From: Hetaerina americana
Lineage: Eukaryota; Arthropoda; Insecta; Odonata; Calopterygidae
DNA length: 64,000 nt
Assembly: GCA_022747635.1 (NCBI GenBank)
Contig: JAKTNV010000060.1
Location: 2,855,844 to 2,919,843, forward strand
Direction of reading: 5' to 3'
Under the pieces are notes generated by a model. It did no database searches. It saw nothing but the letters and a program-made list of their open reading frames with translations, and was not told the DNA's origin. The position numbers were made by a program, and so were the translations under genes. Position 1 is the stretch's first letter, and each line of letters starts with the position of its first letter. This document shows, piece after piece, positions 56,601-57,870 of the stretch.

Positions 56601-57076
56601 AAACTAGCCTCCGGGTTGATTATTGTCTGGCCAAAATTTTCGACTGATTGCTGGACAAGGGGATACTCAAACCATGCAGATGCTATATCCGCACACACCC
56701 TATGATTCAGAAACGCTCTACCTAAGGAACACAAATGTGACTTACTTGCTGGCGTTTCGTTGCCCTCCTTGAGCTTGAGGATTATCTCCCCGGGTCCCTC
56801 AGTGAGGAAGCGCGGCGGTCTGTTAGTGGCGCCCGATGGGGGGATGATCACCGGCGGCGACTGCGAGAGGCACACCTGGAAACAGCAGACGAGCGCCAGC
56901 ACGCAAAGGCACGAGCGCGACGCGGGCGTTCCATCAGTCCGTGCAGTCGCAACCCACCCGCACCTCCACCTGCTCGTCTCCACCTCTTCATCTCCTCGAG
57001 GTGCACGCCTCCTGGGCACGACTGCAATGGTGGTGCACCCCCCTCCGATACGGCAGTCCATATCAAAGGCCTCCAC
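8351..57076 (-). CDS. Cad87A: Cadherin-23 / Cad87A-like transmembrane cadherin, 29 exons
   Basis: This is the only host gene recognised. Joining 29 exons by splice sites and phase gives 5,582 coding bases (about 1,860 residues) with no internal stop. The order is a signal peptide near residues 54-71, 14 cadherin repeats, a membrane-adjacent domain (about 1,650-1,765), a transmembrane helix (about 1,774-1,797) and a cytoplasmic tail. Calcium-binding linker motifs such as DINDNEP, DVNDNPP and DENDNNP and LDRE motifs recur. EC1 (DGDPLIFGV), the NVLDTQPAE stretch before the membrane and the [15 protein letters not shown] tail match vertebrate CDH23 and Drosophila Cad87A as I know them. These proteins mediate calcium-dependent adhesion, and vertebrate CDH23 forms hair-cell tip links. 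An epithelial or microvillar role here is inferred. Introns are filled with transposons, and intron 1 is 14 kb. The start codon and last exon are uncertain, and the exact orthologue assignment is from memory of the families. Confidence 0.9.
8574..8766 (-). CDS. Cad87A: Cad87A-like exon 28: transmembrane helix
   Basis: Residues 1753-1817. It reads [18 protein letters not shown], then a helix of about 24 hydrophobic residues ([20 protein letters not shown]), then a basic stop-transfer [11 protein letters not shown]. The NVLDTQPA block is shared with CDH23. The acceptor is GTTATAG and the donor TTTG|GTTAGT leaves phase 1. Confidence 0.93.
8767..9797. other. Intron 27 sequence of the cadherin gene, nothing recognised
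   Basis: AT-rich sequence between exon 28 and the first TA array. No exon-like or transposon-like signal was found. Confidence 0.5.
9798..9850. repeat. (TA)n microsatellite
   Basis: An uninterrupted TA run of about 50 bases within intron 27 of the cadherin gene. Confidence 0.95.
9849..9961. repeat. Direct repeat, left copy (about 113 bp)
   Basis: The block beginning ACTCATTTATATAGAAA and ending GTAAAAATATT recurs almost unchanged at 10300-10412. The two copies enclose about 340 bp that include a tRNA-like stretch. Confidence 0.85.
9962..10036 (-). tRNA. tRNA-like pseudogene or SINE head
   Basis: The 75-nt minus-strand sequence folds like a tRNA: acceptor TCCTGGA/TCTAGGA (one wobble), D stem GCTC/GAGC, an anticodon stem with two wobbles, loop CCGGCAA (anticodon would be GGC), and a T arm around GTTCAAAT. 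The T stem has a bulge and the loop lacks the universal U33. It has A-box-like TAGCTCAAGTG and B-box-like GAGTTCAAATCC. It lies inside repetitive DNA, so it is most likely a tRNA-derived repeat and not a working tRNA-Ala gene. Confidence 0.45.
10300..10412. repeat. Direct repeat, right copy (about 113 bp)
   Basis: Near-identical to 9849-9961, with a few substitutions. The high identity suggests recent duplication. Confidence 0.85.
10426..10735. repeat. TA array with three embedded copies of a 20-mer
   Basis: Long TA runs are interrupted three times (near 10443, 10529 and 10627) by GCATAAGCACTTAAAAATTA. The same unit appears twice in the array at 11448-11720, so the repeating unit is larger than TA. 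Confidence 0.92.
10736..11440 (-). mobile_element. Penelope-like element fragment (3-prime part)
   Basis: On the minus strand a GIY-YIG endonuclease region is followed by a terminal region with CTCTTGAAGAAGGCCTCTGA and GGGCCGAAAGCTCG, the end motif common in Penelope-like elements. The reverse transcriptase part is absent. The fragment is bounded on both sides by TA arrays. Confidence 0.75.
10924..11373 (-). pseudogene. GIY-YIG endonuclease domain of a Penelope-like element
   Basis: The frame contains a Cys cluster [12 protein letters not shown], then [28 protein letters not shown], and a distal RTRESAYI, in the spacing of the Penelope C-terminal endonuclease (IY, YIGE, Arg and Glu positions). 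Pseudogene because the reverse-transcriptase half is missing. Confidence 0.78.
11448..11720. repeat. TA array with two more copies of the 20-mer
   Basis: TA runs totalling about 230 bases contain GCATAAGCACTTAAAAATTA near 11496 and 11595 with similar spacing to the array at 10426-10735. The region ends in TATG-variant repeats. Confidence 0.92.
11750..12894. other. Intron 27 sequence, nothing recognised
   Basis: The short minus-strand frame near 12236-12529 has no recognisable motif or splice context. No exon of the cadherin gene is expected here, because exon 27 joins exon 28 in phase. Confidence 0.5.
12895..13093 (-). CDS. Cad87A: Cad87A-like exon 27: membrane-adjacent domain
   Basis: Residues 1686-1752. 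It contains [17 protein letters not shown], an N-glycosylation sequon, and [18 protein letters not shown], close to the corresponding CDH23 region. The acceptor is TTTTCCAG. The donor AAG|GTAAGG gives phase 0. A 4.1 kb intron of TA arrays and a Penelope fragment follows. Confidence 0.92.
13181..13317 (-). CDS. Cad87A: Cad87A-like exon 26: end of EC14, start of membrane-adjacent domain
   Basis: Residues 1641-1686. It reads [20 protein letters not shown], then [19 protein letters not shown]. This is the switch from the last EC repeat to the membrane-adjacent domain seen in the CDH23/PCDH15 class. The acceptor is TGATACAG and the donor GGA|GTAAGT leaves phase 2. Confidence 0.92.
14340..14540. 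repeat. Penelope-end-like repeat in intron 25
   Basis: The segment with GCGTATTTCGGCCACAAAGT and then GCCTTCTTCAGCGTGCTGAA resembles the termini of Penelope-like elements (a hairpin-like TTCTTCAGC/GCTGAAG is present). No coding sequence accompanies it. The core TATTTCGG also occurs in the palindrome at 42077-42229. Confidence 0.45.
14737..14922 (-). CDS. Cad87A: Cad87A-like exon 25: EC14
   Basis: Residues 1579-1640. It reads [20 protein letters not shown] and ends GMKGYFEFM. The acceptor is TCTTTACAG. The donor is ATG|GTAAGA at 14736, with phase 0 on both sides. Confidence 0.92.
15734..15973 (-). CDS. Cad87A: Cad87A-like exon 24: end of EC13, start of EC14
   Basis: Residues 1499-1578. It reads [19 protein letters not shown] and the linker [19 protein letters not shown]. 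The acceptor is ATATTTCAG and the donor is AAG|GTAACT, with phase 0 on both sides. The 2.5 kb upstream intron holds an RTE relic. Confidence 0.93.
16050..17425 (+). mobile_element. Decayed RTE-like LINE relic
   Basis: Fragments in several frames match the copy at 1666-3428: [20 protein letters not shown] near 16296, a [18 protein letters not shown] stretch near 16447, MSQTAQ-like sequence near 16555, and [13 protein letters not shown] sequence near 17160. Many stops and frameshifts show old age. It sits in intron 23 on the strand opposite the gene. Confidence 0.82.
17426..18520. other. Intron 23 sequence, nothing recognised
   Basis: No protein-like frame, terminal repeat or tRNA-like motif could be supported in this stretch. 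Confidence 0.45.
18521..18681 (-). CDS. Cad87A: Cad87A-like exon 23: EC13
   Basis: Residues 1445-1498. It reads [19 protein letters not shown], an acidic DVDDLDEP insert, and then [14 protein letters not shown]. The acceptor is CTTTGTACAG and the donor ATG|GTGAGT gives phase 0. Confidence 0.9.
18810..18942 (-). CDS. Cad87A: Cad87A-like exon 22: EC12-EC13 linker
   Basis: Residues 1401-1445. It reads [20 protein letters not shown], then the non-canonical linker [11 protein letters not shown]. The acceptor is AAATTTAG. The donor is CAG|GTTTGT at 18809 (phase 1). Confidence 0.9.
19270..19458 (-). CDS. Cad87A: Cad87A-like exon 21: EC12
   Basis: Residues 1338-1400. It reads [20 protein letters not shown], then [20 protein letters not shown]. 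The acceptor is AAATTTAG. The donor is GAG|GTAAGT, with phase 0 on both sides. The 2 kb intron upstream carries a decayed RTE copy. Confidence 0.92.
19640..21130 (-). mobile_element. Decayed RTE-like LINE relic, minus strand
   Basis: The complement contains short matches to the young RTE copies, including RLEALEMxVxRR-like sequence near 19960 and CT-rich stretches matching the 3-prime half, then reverse-transcriptase and linker remnants toward 21100. It is heavily mutated. It lies in intron 20 in the same direction as the cadherin gene. Confidence 0.7.
21460..21683 (-). CDS. Cad87A: Cad87A-like exon 20: end of EC11, start of EC12
   Basis: Residues 1263-1337. It contains [30 protein letters not shown] and the linker [11 protein letters not shown], and ends VRVPE. 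The acceptor is CTCTTGTAG and the donor GAG|GTAATT gives phase 0. Confidence 0.92.
21767..21948 (-). CDS. Cad87A: Cad87A-like exon 19: EC10-EC11 linker
   Basis: Residues 1202-1263. It reads [18 protein letters not shown], then [20 protein letters not shown]. The acceptor chosen is CTACTCCAG ending at 21949, because it keeps the frame from exon 18. An ATG further upstream is in intron. The donor is ATG|GTGAGT. Confidence 0.87.
22042..22199 (-). CDS. Cad87A: Cad87A-like exon 18: EC10
   Basis: Residues 1150-1202. It reads [19 protein letters not shown] and then [15 protein letters not shown]. The acceptor is CTTTCGTAG. The donor GG|GTAATT starts at 22041 and leaves phase 2. Confidence 0.9.
22429..22650 (+). 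mobile_element. SINE family A relic
   Basis: It shares GAGTTTGATTCC (B-box-like), CCTGGGAAACCACAGG and GGAACTGGAACCCCACACCC with the copy at 7742-8030. It is followed by the shared ACCCATCAAATC segment. Confidence 0.65.
22770..24262 (+). mobile_element. Decayed RTE-like LINE relic with 3-prime end
   Basis: It includes the linker region before the reverse transcriptase ([15 protein letters not shown] near 22880), [20 protein letters not shown] near 23703, [15 protein letters not shown] near 23785 and a 3-prime UTR (CCAAATGTACCTTAAAAATG near 24210) leading to a TAAT-type tail. The frame is broken repeatedly. It covers more of the 5-prime part than the young copies do. Confidence 0.8.
24651..24739 (-). 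CDS. Cad87A: Cad87A-like exon 17: short EC10 exon
   Basis: Residues 1120-1149, only 89 bases. It reads [20 protein letters not shown] and ends LLDRRSSQ. The acceptor is ATTTTCAG and the donor CAG|GTAATA gives phase 0. It is too short to appear as an isolated reading frame but fits the EC pattern and phase exactly. Confidence 0.88.
24853..25095 (-). CDS. Cad87A: Cad87A-like exon 16: EC9 and start of EC10
   Basis: Residues 1039-1120. It reads [32 protein letters not shown] and the linker [11 protein letters not shown], and ends REDAPV. The acceptor is AATTTACAG and the donor is TAG|GTAAGA (phase 1). Confidence 0.92.
25161..26866 (+). CDS. LINE reverse transcriptase, N-terminally truncated
   Basis: The frame is open upstream of the nominal start at 25250 to about 25161, giving roughly 568 codons. 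The blocks seen are [55 protein letters not shown] (catalytic Asp), [28 protein letters not shown] (catalytic Asp pair) and [15 protein letters not shown]. This pattern fits the jockey/CR1/L2 superfamily. It differs clearly from the RTE-type copies elsewhere in the window. It is not a host gene. Confidence 0.9.
26984..27001 (+). repeat. (ATT)n tail of the LINE
   Basis: Five to six ATT units immediately follow the AATAAA-like end of the element. Confidence 0.85.
27251..27415 (-). CDS. Cad87A: Cad87A-like exon 15: EC8-EC9 linker
   Basis: Residues 984-1039. It contains [30 protein letters not shown] and [15 protein letters not shown]. The acceptor is TTTTTTAAG. The donor is AAG|GTAAGA at 27250 (phase 1). 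The next intron holds a LINE inserted antisense to the gene. Confidence 0.92.
27526..28126 (-). CDS. Cad87A: Cad87A-like exon 14: EC7 and EC8, longest exon
   Basis: Residues 784-984, 601 bases. It opens [20 protein letters not shown] and carries the linker [11 protein letters not shown] (Asn in place of the usual Asp), then [16 protein letters not shown] and [18 protein letters not shown]. The acceptor is AATTACAG, and the donor CCA|GTGAGT leaves phase 1. The open frame on the opposite strand here is only an antisense shadow. Confidence 0.93.
28316..28626 (-). CDS. Cad87A: Cad87A-like exon 13: EC6 and start of EC7
   Basis: Residues 680-783. It contains [26 protein letters not shown] and the linker [11 protein letters not shown], and ends GGTSILQ. 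The acceptor is CTGTTACAG. The donor CAG|GTTGTC is weaker than its neighbours but keeps phase 0. Confidence 0.9.
28848..28996 (-). CDS. Cad87A: Cad87A-like exon 12: EC5-EC6 linker
   Basis: Residues 630-680. It reads [19 protein letters not shown], a canonical EC linker, and then [11 protein letters not shown]. The acceptor CTATAATAG ends at 28997. The donor is ATG|GTACGT at 28847 (phase 1). Confidence 0.92.
29745..29865 (+). mobile_element. SINE family C fragment
   Basis: It contains CATTCGCCTTGACTGGGAC and GCGGCATCTCCCGCAGTTTC, which recur with small changes at 57485-57870 and in part at 31730-31895. Confidence 0.55.
30028..30153 (-). CDS. Cad87A: Cad87A-like exon 11: EC5
   Basis: Residues 588-630. 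It reads [13 protein letters not shown] and ends [16 protein letters not shown]. The acceptor is TTTTCAAG and the donor is CAG|GTGAGT at 30027 (phase 2). The 4.2 kb intron upstream holds SINE relics and an unexplained block. Confidence 0.88.
30154..31079. other. Intron 10 sequence, nothing recognised
   Basis: AT-rich, without supportable coding or repeat termini. Confidence 0.45.
31080..31290 (+). mobile_element. Degenerate SINE family A relic
   Basis: GAAAGGAACTGCCCTCCCTA and a following TGATGTTCACGCAG stretch match the tail order of the copy at 7742-8030. The head is too decayed to read A and B boxes. Confidence 0.45.
31730..31895 (+). mobile_element. SINE family C, tRNA-like head copy
   Basis: It has a tRNA-like CAGTAGCTTAAGTGGCTAAA (A-box region) followed by CCAGACCCTGATCAAGGCGA, flanked by pieces seen at 29745-29865 (CAATTTCAAAGTGTAAAAAT). 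The same head occurs at 57485-57870. Confidence 0.55.
31900..33765. other. Unidentified decayed coding-like block in intron 10
   Basis: The plus strand is purine-rich and has several broken frames of coding-like composition, such as a segment near 32480-32570 ([23 protein letters not shown]) that recalls copia-type gag proteins, and a 115-codon frame at 33404-33751 with [21 protein letters not shown] cannot assign a family with confidence. A decayed retroelement is the likeliest explanation. Confidence 0.35.
34045..34140 (+). mobile_element. tRNA-like SINE head
   Basis: ATAGCTGAATTGGTTCAAGC (A-box-like) and GGATCCGGATTTCAAGACCC (B-box-like) are spaced as in a tRNA and are followed by GGTAAATGATTTTTAGATT. 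It resembles family C heads but is degenerate. Confidence 0.5.
34395..34522 (-). CDS. Cad87A: Cad87A-like exon 10: EC5
   Basis: Residues 546-588. It reads [20 protein letters not shown], then a [13 protein letters not shown] calcium-site stretch. The acceptor is AACTTTAG, and the donor AT|GTAAGA leaves phase 2. Confidence 0.88.
34983..35110 (-). CDS. Cad87A: Cad87A-like exon 9: end of EC4, start of EC5
   Basis: Residues 503-545. It reads [18 protein letters not shown], a segment close to the corresponding CDH23 stretch, and then the linker [10 protein letters not shown]. The acceptor is TTTTCCAG. The donor GAG|GTATGC starts at 34982, in phase 0. Confidence 0.92.
35357..35495 (-). CDS. Cad87A: Cad87A-like exon 8: EC4
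   Basis: Residues 457-503. It reads [19 protein letters not shown] and ends [12 protein letters not shown]. The acceptor is AATTCCAG, and the donor ACAG|GTTTGT gives phase 1. It matches the EC4 layout of the CDH23 group. Confidence 0.9.
35500..36400. other. Intron 7 sequence, nothing recognised
   Basis: No motif, terminal repeat or protein-like frame could be supported. Confidence 0.45.
36407..36604 (-). CDS. Cad87A: Cad87A-like exon 7: end of EC3, start of EC4
   Basis: Residues 391-456. It contains [17 protein letters not shown] (linker) and ends QAFDHDQ. The acceptor GTCAAG ends at 36605 and joins in phase 0 after LEIM. The donor is CAG|GTAAGA at 36406. Confidence 0.88.
37384..38660 (+). 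mobile_element. Second young RTE-like LINE copy, 5-prime truncated
   Basis: Closely matches 2167-3420 of the first copy at the nucleotide level. It starts within the reverse transcriptase, directly after a TA-rich run (37370-37382), and ends with GTCCATCCAAAAACGTACCT, then TAATAATAATA and another TA-rich run. The flanking TA runs could be the target duplication, but low complexity prevents proof. It lies in intron 6. Confidence 0.9.
37393..38568 (+). pseudogene. RTE-like reverse transcriptase with one premature stop
   Basis: The frame is the same as in the first copy. A TGA at 37804-37806 replaces a Trp codon (GAGGCATGGGA in the first copy, GAGGCATGAGA here). Downstream it continues with [35 protein letters not shown] and [17 protein letters not shown]. 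It retains the stretch [14 protein letters not shown] that the first copy has lost. Confidence 0.9.
38680..39240 (+). mobile_element. Mariner relic
   Basis: Broken frames match the mariner transposase: a [16 protein letters not shown] segment, [20 protein letters not shown] sequence near 38840, a VTGDKIW-like segment near 38960 (first catalytic Asp) and a C-terminal stretch near 39090. It ends near TGGGACAGTCCGTATGTA, a degenerate terminus. It lies directly next to the second RTE copy. Confidence 0.75.
39241..39712. other. Intron 6 sequence, nothing recognised
   Basis: AT-rich, with no supportable feature between the mariner relic and exon 6. Confidence 0.45.
39713..39885 (-). CDS. Cad87A: Cad87A-like exon 6: EC3
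   Basis: Residues 333-390. It reads [17 protein letters not shown], then [14 protein letters not shown] and NGAYVLEIM. The acceptor TTTTTTAG ends at 39886. The donor ATG|GTAAGC starts at 39712. The layout matches EC3 of CDH23-type proteins. Confidence 0.9.
39886..39998 (-). promoter_or_regulatory. GC-AG intron of the cadherin gene (intron 5)
   Basis: This 113-bp intron begins GCAAGAAAG (39998 downward) instead of GT, after exon end ACAAG, and ends TTTTTTAG at 39886. The strong match of the other donor positions to consensus is typical of functional GC donors. No GT nearby preserves the frame. Confidence 0.8.
39999..40128 (-). CDS. Cad87A: Cad87A-like exon 5: EC2-EC3 junction, followed by a GC donor
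   Basis: Residues 290-333. It contains the linker DVEDQPPEF, which lacks the usual Asn-Asp-Asn, and [12 protein letters not shown]. The only donor that keeps frame is CAAG|GCAAGAAAG at 39998-39997, a GC-AG intron. Splicing there gives Q-V-K-A-V-D across the junction, as expected for an EC repeat. It enters in phase 0 and leaves in phase 1. Confidence 0.88.
40467..40628 (-). CDS. Cad87A: Cad87A-like exon 4: EC2
   Basis: Residues 236-289. It reads [17 protein letters not shown] and then a [20 protein letters not shown] segment typical of mid-EC strands. The acceptor is ATTTCAG, the donor is AGG|GTAAGT, and the phase is 0 on both sides. Confidence 0.9.
40934..41155 (-). CDS. Cad87A: Cad87A-like exon 3: end of EC1, start of EC2
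   Basis: Residues 162-235. It starts [14 protein letters not shown], carries the EC1-EC2 linker [10 protein letters not shown], and ends [11 protein letters not shown]. It is flanked by AG at 41156 and GT at 40933, with phase 0 on both sides. The upstream intron holds the 153-bp palindrome at 42077-42229. Confidence 0.92.
42077..42229. repeat. Perfect 153-bp palindrome (76-bp arms, 1-nt centre)
   Basis: The left arm, 42077-42152, is the exact reverse complement of 42154-42229, with a single T at 42153 between them. Near the centre it carries ACCGGTATTTCGGTCACC. No mismatch was found across 76 pairs. It sits in intron 2 of the cadherin gene, so the pre-mRNA would carry a perfect 76-bp hairpin. 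The TATTTCGG core resembles Penelope-type ends. Confidence 0.97.
42599..42750 (-). CDS. Cad87A: Cad87A-like exon 2: core of EC1
   Basis: Residues 111-161. It contains [20 protein letters not shown] and ends in YLRKELDRE, the first-repeat pattern of CDH23-type cadherins. The acceptor TTTCTCCAG ends at 42751. The donor GAG|GTAATA starts at 42598. It enters in phase 1 and leaves in phase 0. It is preceded by the 14 kb intron 1. Confidence 0.92.
42751..43399. other. Intron 1 sequence, nothing recognised
   Basis: AT-rich and CpG-poor, with no coding or repeat evidence. Confidence 0.45.
43400..44475 (+). mobile_element. Penelope-like element fragment with RT remnant and GIY-YIG domain
   Basis: It begins with a YGLPKTHK-type reverse-transcriptase motif (here YGLP-stop-THKIG near 43434, then TPLRPILSA), followed by a deletion, a linker, and a C-terminal endonuclease. 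This order defines Penelope-like elements. Stops and a frameshift make it inactive. Confidence 0.85.
43629..44452 (+). pseudogene. Penelope-like RT C-terminus and GIY-YIG endonuclease, frameshifted
   Basis: The first part (43629 to about 44200) reads [39 protein letters not shown] and then [20 protein letters not shown] with TIETRLEE, the GIY-YIG core with its catalytic Tyr and Arg positions. A frameshift near 44200 moves the rest to another frame ([18 protein letters not shown], near 44330-44370), which contains the conserved Glu region. It differs from the fragment at 10924-11373 and belongs to another Penelope subfamily. Confidence 0.85.
44580..44665 (+). mobile_element. Short mariner relic
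   Basis: The stretch translates to [19 protein letters not shown], the block around the third catalytic Asp of mariner transposases. Nothing else of the element is recognisable. Confidence 0.6.
44670..46015. other. Intron 1 sequence, CpG-richer, nothing recognised
   Basis: No transposon or exon could be identified. Base composition changes here, with CG dinucleotides such as CACGCGCGCC near 45070, compared with sequence left of 43 kb. Confidence 0.45.
46018..46130 (-). mobile_element. SINE family B fragment (3-prime end)
   Basis: GGGGAGGTGACCGACAGCTG and GAAGGGTGGAGAGAAACCTA match the end of the repeat at 4429-4735. The complement ends in a short (TAC)n run. Confidence 0.65.
46575..46780 (-). 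mobile_element. SINE family A fragment, minus strand
   Basis: The complement contains CCTGGGAAACAAAGGTGGCT, CCCCCTACCCTAATATGTGA and TTGGGTTGATAACTGTGATA, in the order seen at 7742-8030. Confidence 0.7.
46870..47210 (-). mobile_element. RTE-like LINE 3-prime end, minus strand
   Basis: The complement of 46885-46925 reads GGTAGTTGTGTCCATCTAAA and CCTACCTCAACCAGTATA, the RTE 3-prime UTR. The adjoining sequence to about 47210 is the complement of the end of the reverse-transcriptase frame. Confidence 0.75.
47212..47930 (-). mobile_element. LINE with 3-prime hairpin and TAGATG-type tail, 3-prime segment
   Basis: Minus strand: it ends with the hairpin GCCGCACGCCCTTGAGGCGG, a GGGGTATTATG end and a TAGATGTAGATG tail. 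The 5-prime end of the segment encodes [20 protein letters not shown], the C-terminus of the reverse transcriptase found intact at 51650-52498. About 500 bases of 3-prime UTR lie between. Confidence 0.78.
47925..48190 (+). mobile_element. Inverted RT segment of the same LINE type
   Basis: Plus strand: a [20 protein letters not shown] stretch, then [20 protein letters not shown] and [11 protein letters not shown], stopping just before the FADD motif. It abuts the minus-strand 3-prime segment head to head with no gap. The pair may be one insertion formed by twin priming. Confidence 0.75.
48231..49554 (+). mobile_element. Mariner DNA transposon, full length
   Basis: The left end CGAGGTCTGTTAAAACAATA and the complement of the right end CGAGATCGGTTCAAAAAGTA form imperfect inverted repeats. 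TA follows the right end, while the left flank is GTG, so the target duplication is no longer intact. The 1,324 bp length is typical. It is the most complete mariner coding copy in the window. Confidence 0.85.
48432..49500 (+). pseudogene. Mariner transposase, DD34D, several frame breaks
   Basis: From ATG 48432 it reads [20 protein letters not shown] and the second helix-turn-helix [18 protein letters not shown]. The catalytic residues are visible in [19 protein letters not shown] and [13 protein letters not shown], with exactly 34 residues between the last two Asp. It ends [13 protein letters not shown]. Breaks include a TAA at about 48558, a frameshift near 48710, offsetting indels near 48930-48990 and a TGA near 49000. 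The 164-codon C-terminal half stays open from 49006. Confidence 0.88.
50110..50560 (-). mobile_element. LINE reverse-transcriptase fragment, minus strand
   Basis: The complement reads a [18 protein letters not shown] stretch with [20 protein letters not shown], equivalent to the IFKKGxKxxxxNYRPISL block of jockey-type reverse transcriptases. It is likely the 5-prime neighbour of the element end at 50648. Confidence 0.65.
50648..50780 (-). mobile_element. LINE 3-prime end with hairpin, minus strand
   Basis: Read on the minus strand it ends CCCCCGCCACACGCCCTTGC, GGCGGCTTGCGGGGTATTAT and then TAGATGTAGATG. This is the same 3-prime terminus as at 47212, 52717 and 55437. A 16-base A run lies inside it at about 50746-50760. 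Confidence 0.78.
51385..51440 (+). mobile_element. RTE-like LINE 3-prime UTR scrap
   Basis: GAGGCTGTGTCCATCAAAAA and CATGCCTTAAATAGTAGAAT resemble the 3-prime UTR of the copy at 1666-3428. The coding part is absent. Confidence 0.6.
51539..52498 (+). pseudogene. Truncated LINE reverse transcriptase
   Basis: It reads [35 protein letters not shown] (catalytic Asp pair), [15 protein letters not shown] and [18 protein letters not shown], then a conserved C-terminus ([20 protein letters not shown] and [12 protein letters not shown]). The catalytic Asp of the earlier block is missing because the 5-prime part is absent. The first about 37 codons are not family-like. Confidence 0.85.
51640..52776 (+). 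mobile_element. LINE with 3-prime hairpin, 5-prime truncated, open frame
   Basis: A reverse-transcriptase C-terminal half, a 3-prime UTR of about 220 bases, the hairpin CCCCCCGCCACACGCCCTTG / CGGCGGCTTGCGGGG (near 52717-52751) and a short TAGAAG tail. Homology to the family starts at about 51650. The roughly 100 bases before it are unrelated. Confidence 0.82.
52940..53560 (+). mobile_element. RTE-like LINE endonuclease-region fragment
   Basis: It encodes [20 protein letters not shown] and [16 protein letters not shown], the GDxN motif of an AP-type endonuclease, then [12 protein letters not shown] followed by stops. A linker piece ([13 protein letters not shown] near 53465) follows. Pieces of the endonuclease are deleted. 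Confidence 0.75.
53810..54640 (-). mobile_element. RTE-like LINE 5-prime half with AP endonuclease, minus strand
   Basis: The complement begins in GC-rich sequence, then reads [17 protein letters not shown], the N-terminal motif of AP-type LINE endonucleases, followed downstream by [38 protein letters not shown] and a [14 protein letters not shown]...SDHNLV active-site end at 53814. There are several breaks. It supplies the 5-prime region missing from the copies at 1666 and 37384. Confidence 0.78.
53814..54095 (-). pseudogene. AP endonuclease C-terminal part of RTE-like LINE
   Basis: This 93-codon frame ends the endonuclease fold: [20 protein letters not shown] and [10 protein letters not shown], where the Asp-His pair of SDHNLV is catalytic in the family. 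The upstream N-terminal part is in other frames. Confidence 0.75.
54884..55508 (+). mobile_element. LINE with 3-prime hairpin, short 3-prime copy
   Basis: It matches 52170-52776 closely, from [17 protein letters not shown] through the 3-prime UTR and hairpin, and ends in four GTAGAT units (about 55478-55506). The coding end is open in frame (54829-55200), with only the last about 105 codons being element sequence. Confidence 0.85.
55509..56145. other. Intron 1 sequence, nothing recognised
   Basis: A 62-codon frame near 55932-56120 has no recognisable motif. No transposon terminus was found. Confidence 0.4.
56150..56490 (+). mobile_element. RTE-like LINE relic
   Basis: Fragments match the reverse transcriptase: [12 protein letters not shown], [20 protein letters not shown] near 56190, and [20 protein letters not shown] near 56372. 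It contains stops and an internal duplication of GGATAGGCGACTCAAT-type sequence. Confidence 0.7.
56746..57076 (-). CDS. Cad87A: Cad87A-like exon 1: signal peptide and start of EC1
   Basis: Residues 1-110. The frame opens at an ATG at 57076. A hydrophobic core ([16 protein letters not shown], about residues 56-71) looks like a signal peptide, followed by a proline-rich linker and the EC1 start [14 protein letters not shown]. The donor is A|GTAAGT at 56745 (phase 1), which joins in frame to exon 2. The roughly 50 residues before the signal core are unusually long and arginine-rich, so true initiation may lie elsewhere, for example in an unseen upstream exon. The exon is GC- and CpG-rich. Confidence 0.8.
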
Positions 57077-57330
57077 GCGACCCCGAGCACTCTCCCTTGT
57101 TCGCCACTTAACCGAGTCGGTGAGTCCTAGAGAGCCGCCCCCGAGGGCTGCCCATTGCCCTCCCGCTCAGGGAGCATGTGGTCGGCGGCACGCGAGGGTT
57201 CACGGCTGCGTAGTTGGCAGCCTTCCATTTGCCGTCCGTCTTAAGGAGCCGAGCCCGTTCCAAAAACCCTCGTGGACGGTCTCTTGGAGTTTTTGCTATC
57301 CTTCGACGGCGCAGGCAAGTTGCGGAACTG
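56750..57330. promoter_or_regulatory. GC- and CpG-rich island over exon 1
   Basis: CG dinucleotides are frequent (for example GCGCGACGCGGGCG near 56918) against an AT-rich background. The island covers exon 1 of the cadherin gene and about 250 bases upstream of its ATG, so it may include the promoter or 5-prime UTR. No TATA or initiator could be assigned. Confidence 0.45.
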
Positions 57331-57484
57331 TGAATGAAACGAAATATCGGTTCCATTATTAAGCTCCTCAATTATTTTTGAATTCACTCACTTTTTTATT
57401 GGGCGGCAGTTTAAGATAGATCTCGTACTTATGTGACAGTTTTCCGATGTGATGTGGCTTCTACAACCAAGAAAATTCTTCGTT

Positions 57485-57870
57485 TATGCGTGATTGATCC
57501 AGACCACGCTCACAAAACTAAGAGTTCGAATCCCGGTCAGAGCGAATGATATTTACAATTTGAAGGGTCTGCATTTTAATGCATGCGCGCAAGGCTACGA
57601 TAAATTGTATGAACGGTATTTCATCAGAATATCTTGTTCTTTTAAAGACCCTAAAATTTCACACACAAAAAGGACACCTCAGCAGCTAAACTGGCTAAAA
57701 AACTTGGGTGGTCATCGAGGGATCAGGGTTCGTATCTCGGTCAGGGTGAATGATTTCTGCATCGCTTTTCTGCACAAAGAAATTCCTGAATTTTAATACA
57801 TATTAGTGGATGACTCCATTAAAAGCTACTTTCGCGCATCTCCCGCAGTTCTTTGAATTCTGGCTGTTAG
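57485..57870 (+). mobile_element. SINE family C, two tRNA-like heads in tandem
   Basis: Two tRNA-like stretches occur: GAGTTCGAATCCCGGTCAGA near 57523 and GGGTTCGTATCTCGGTCAGG near 57726 (B-box-like). Each is followed by GCGAATGAT or GGTGAATGAT. The end GCGCATCTCCCGCAGTTCTT matches 29745-29865. A dimeric SINE or two nested insertions would explain this. Confidence 0.62.

Noticed and set aside
56760..57362. A 200-codon plus-strand frame over cadherin exon 1
   Set aside because: It is antisense to the signal peptide/EC1 exon and is composed of Arg/Pro/His-rich sequence typical of shadow frames in GC-rich DNA.
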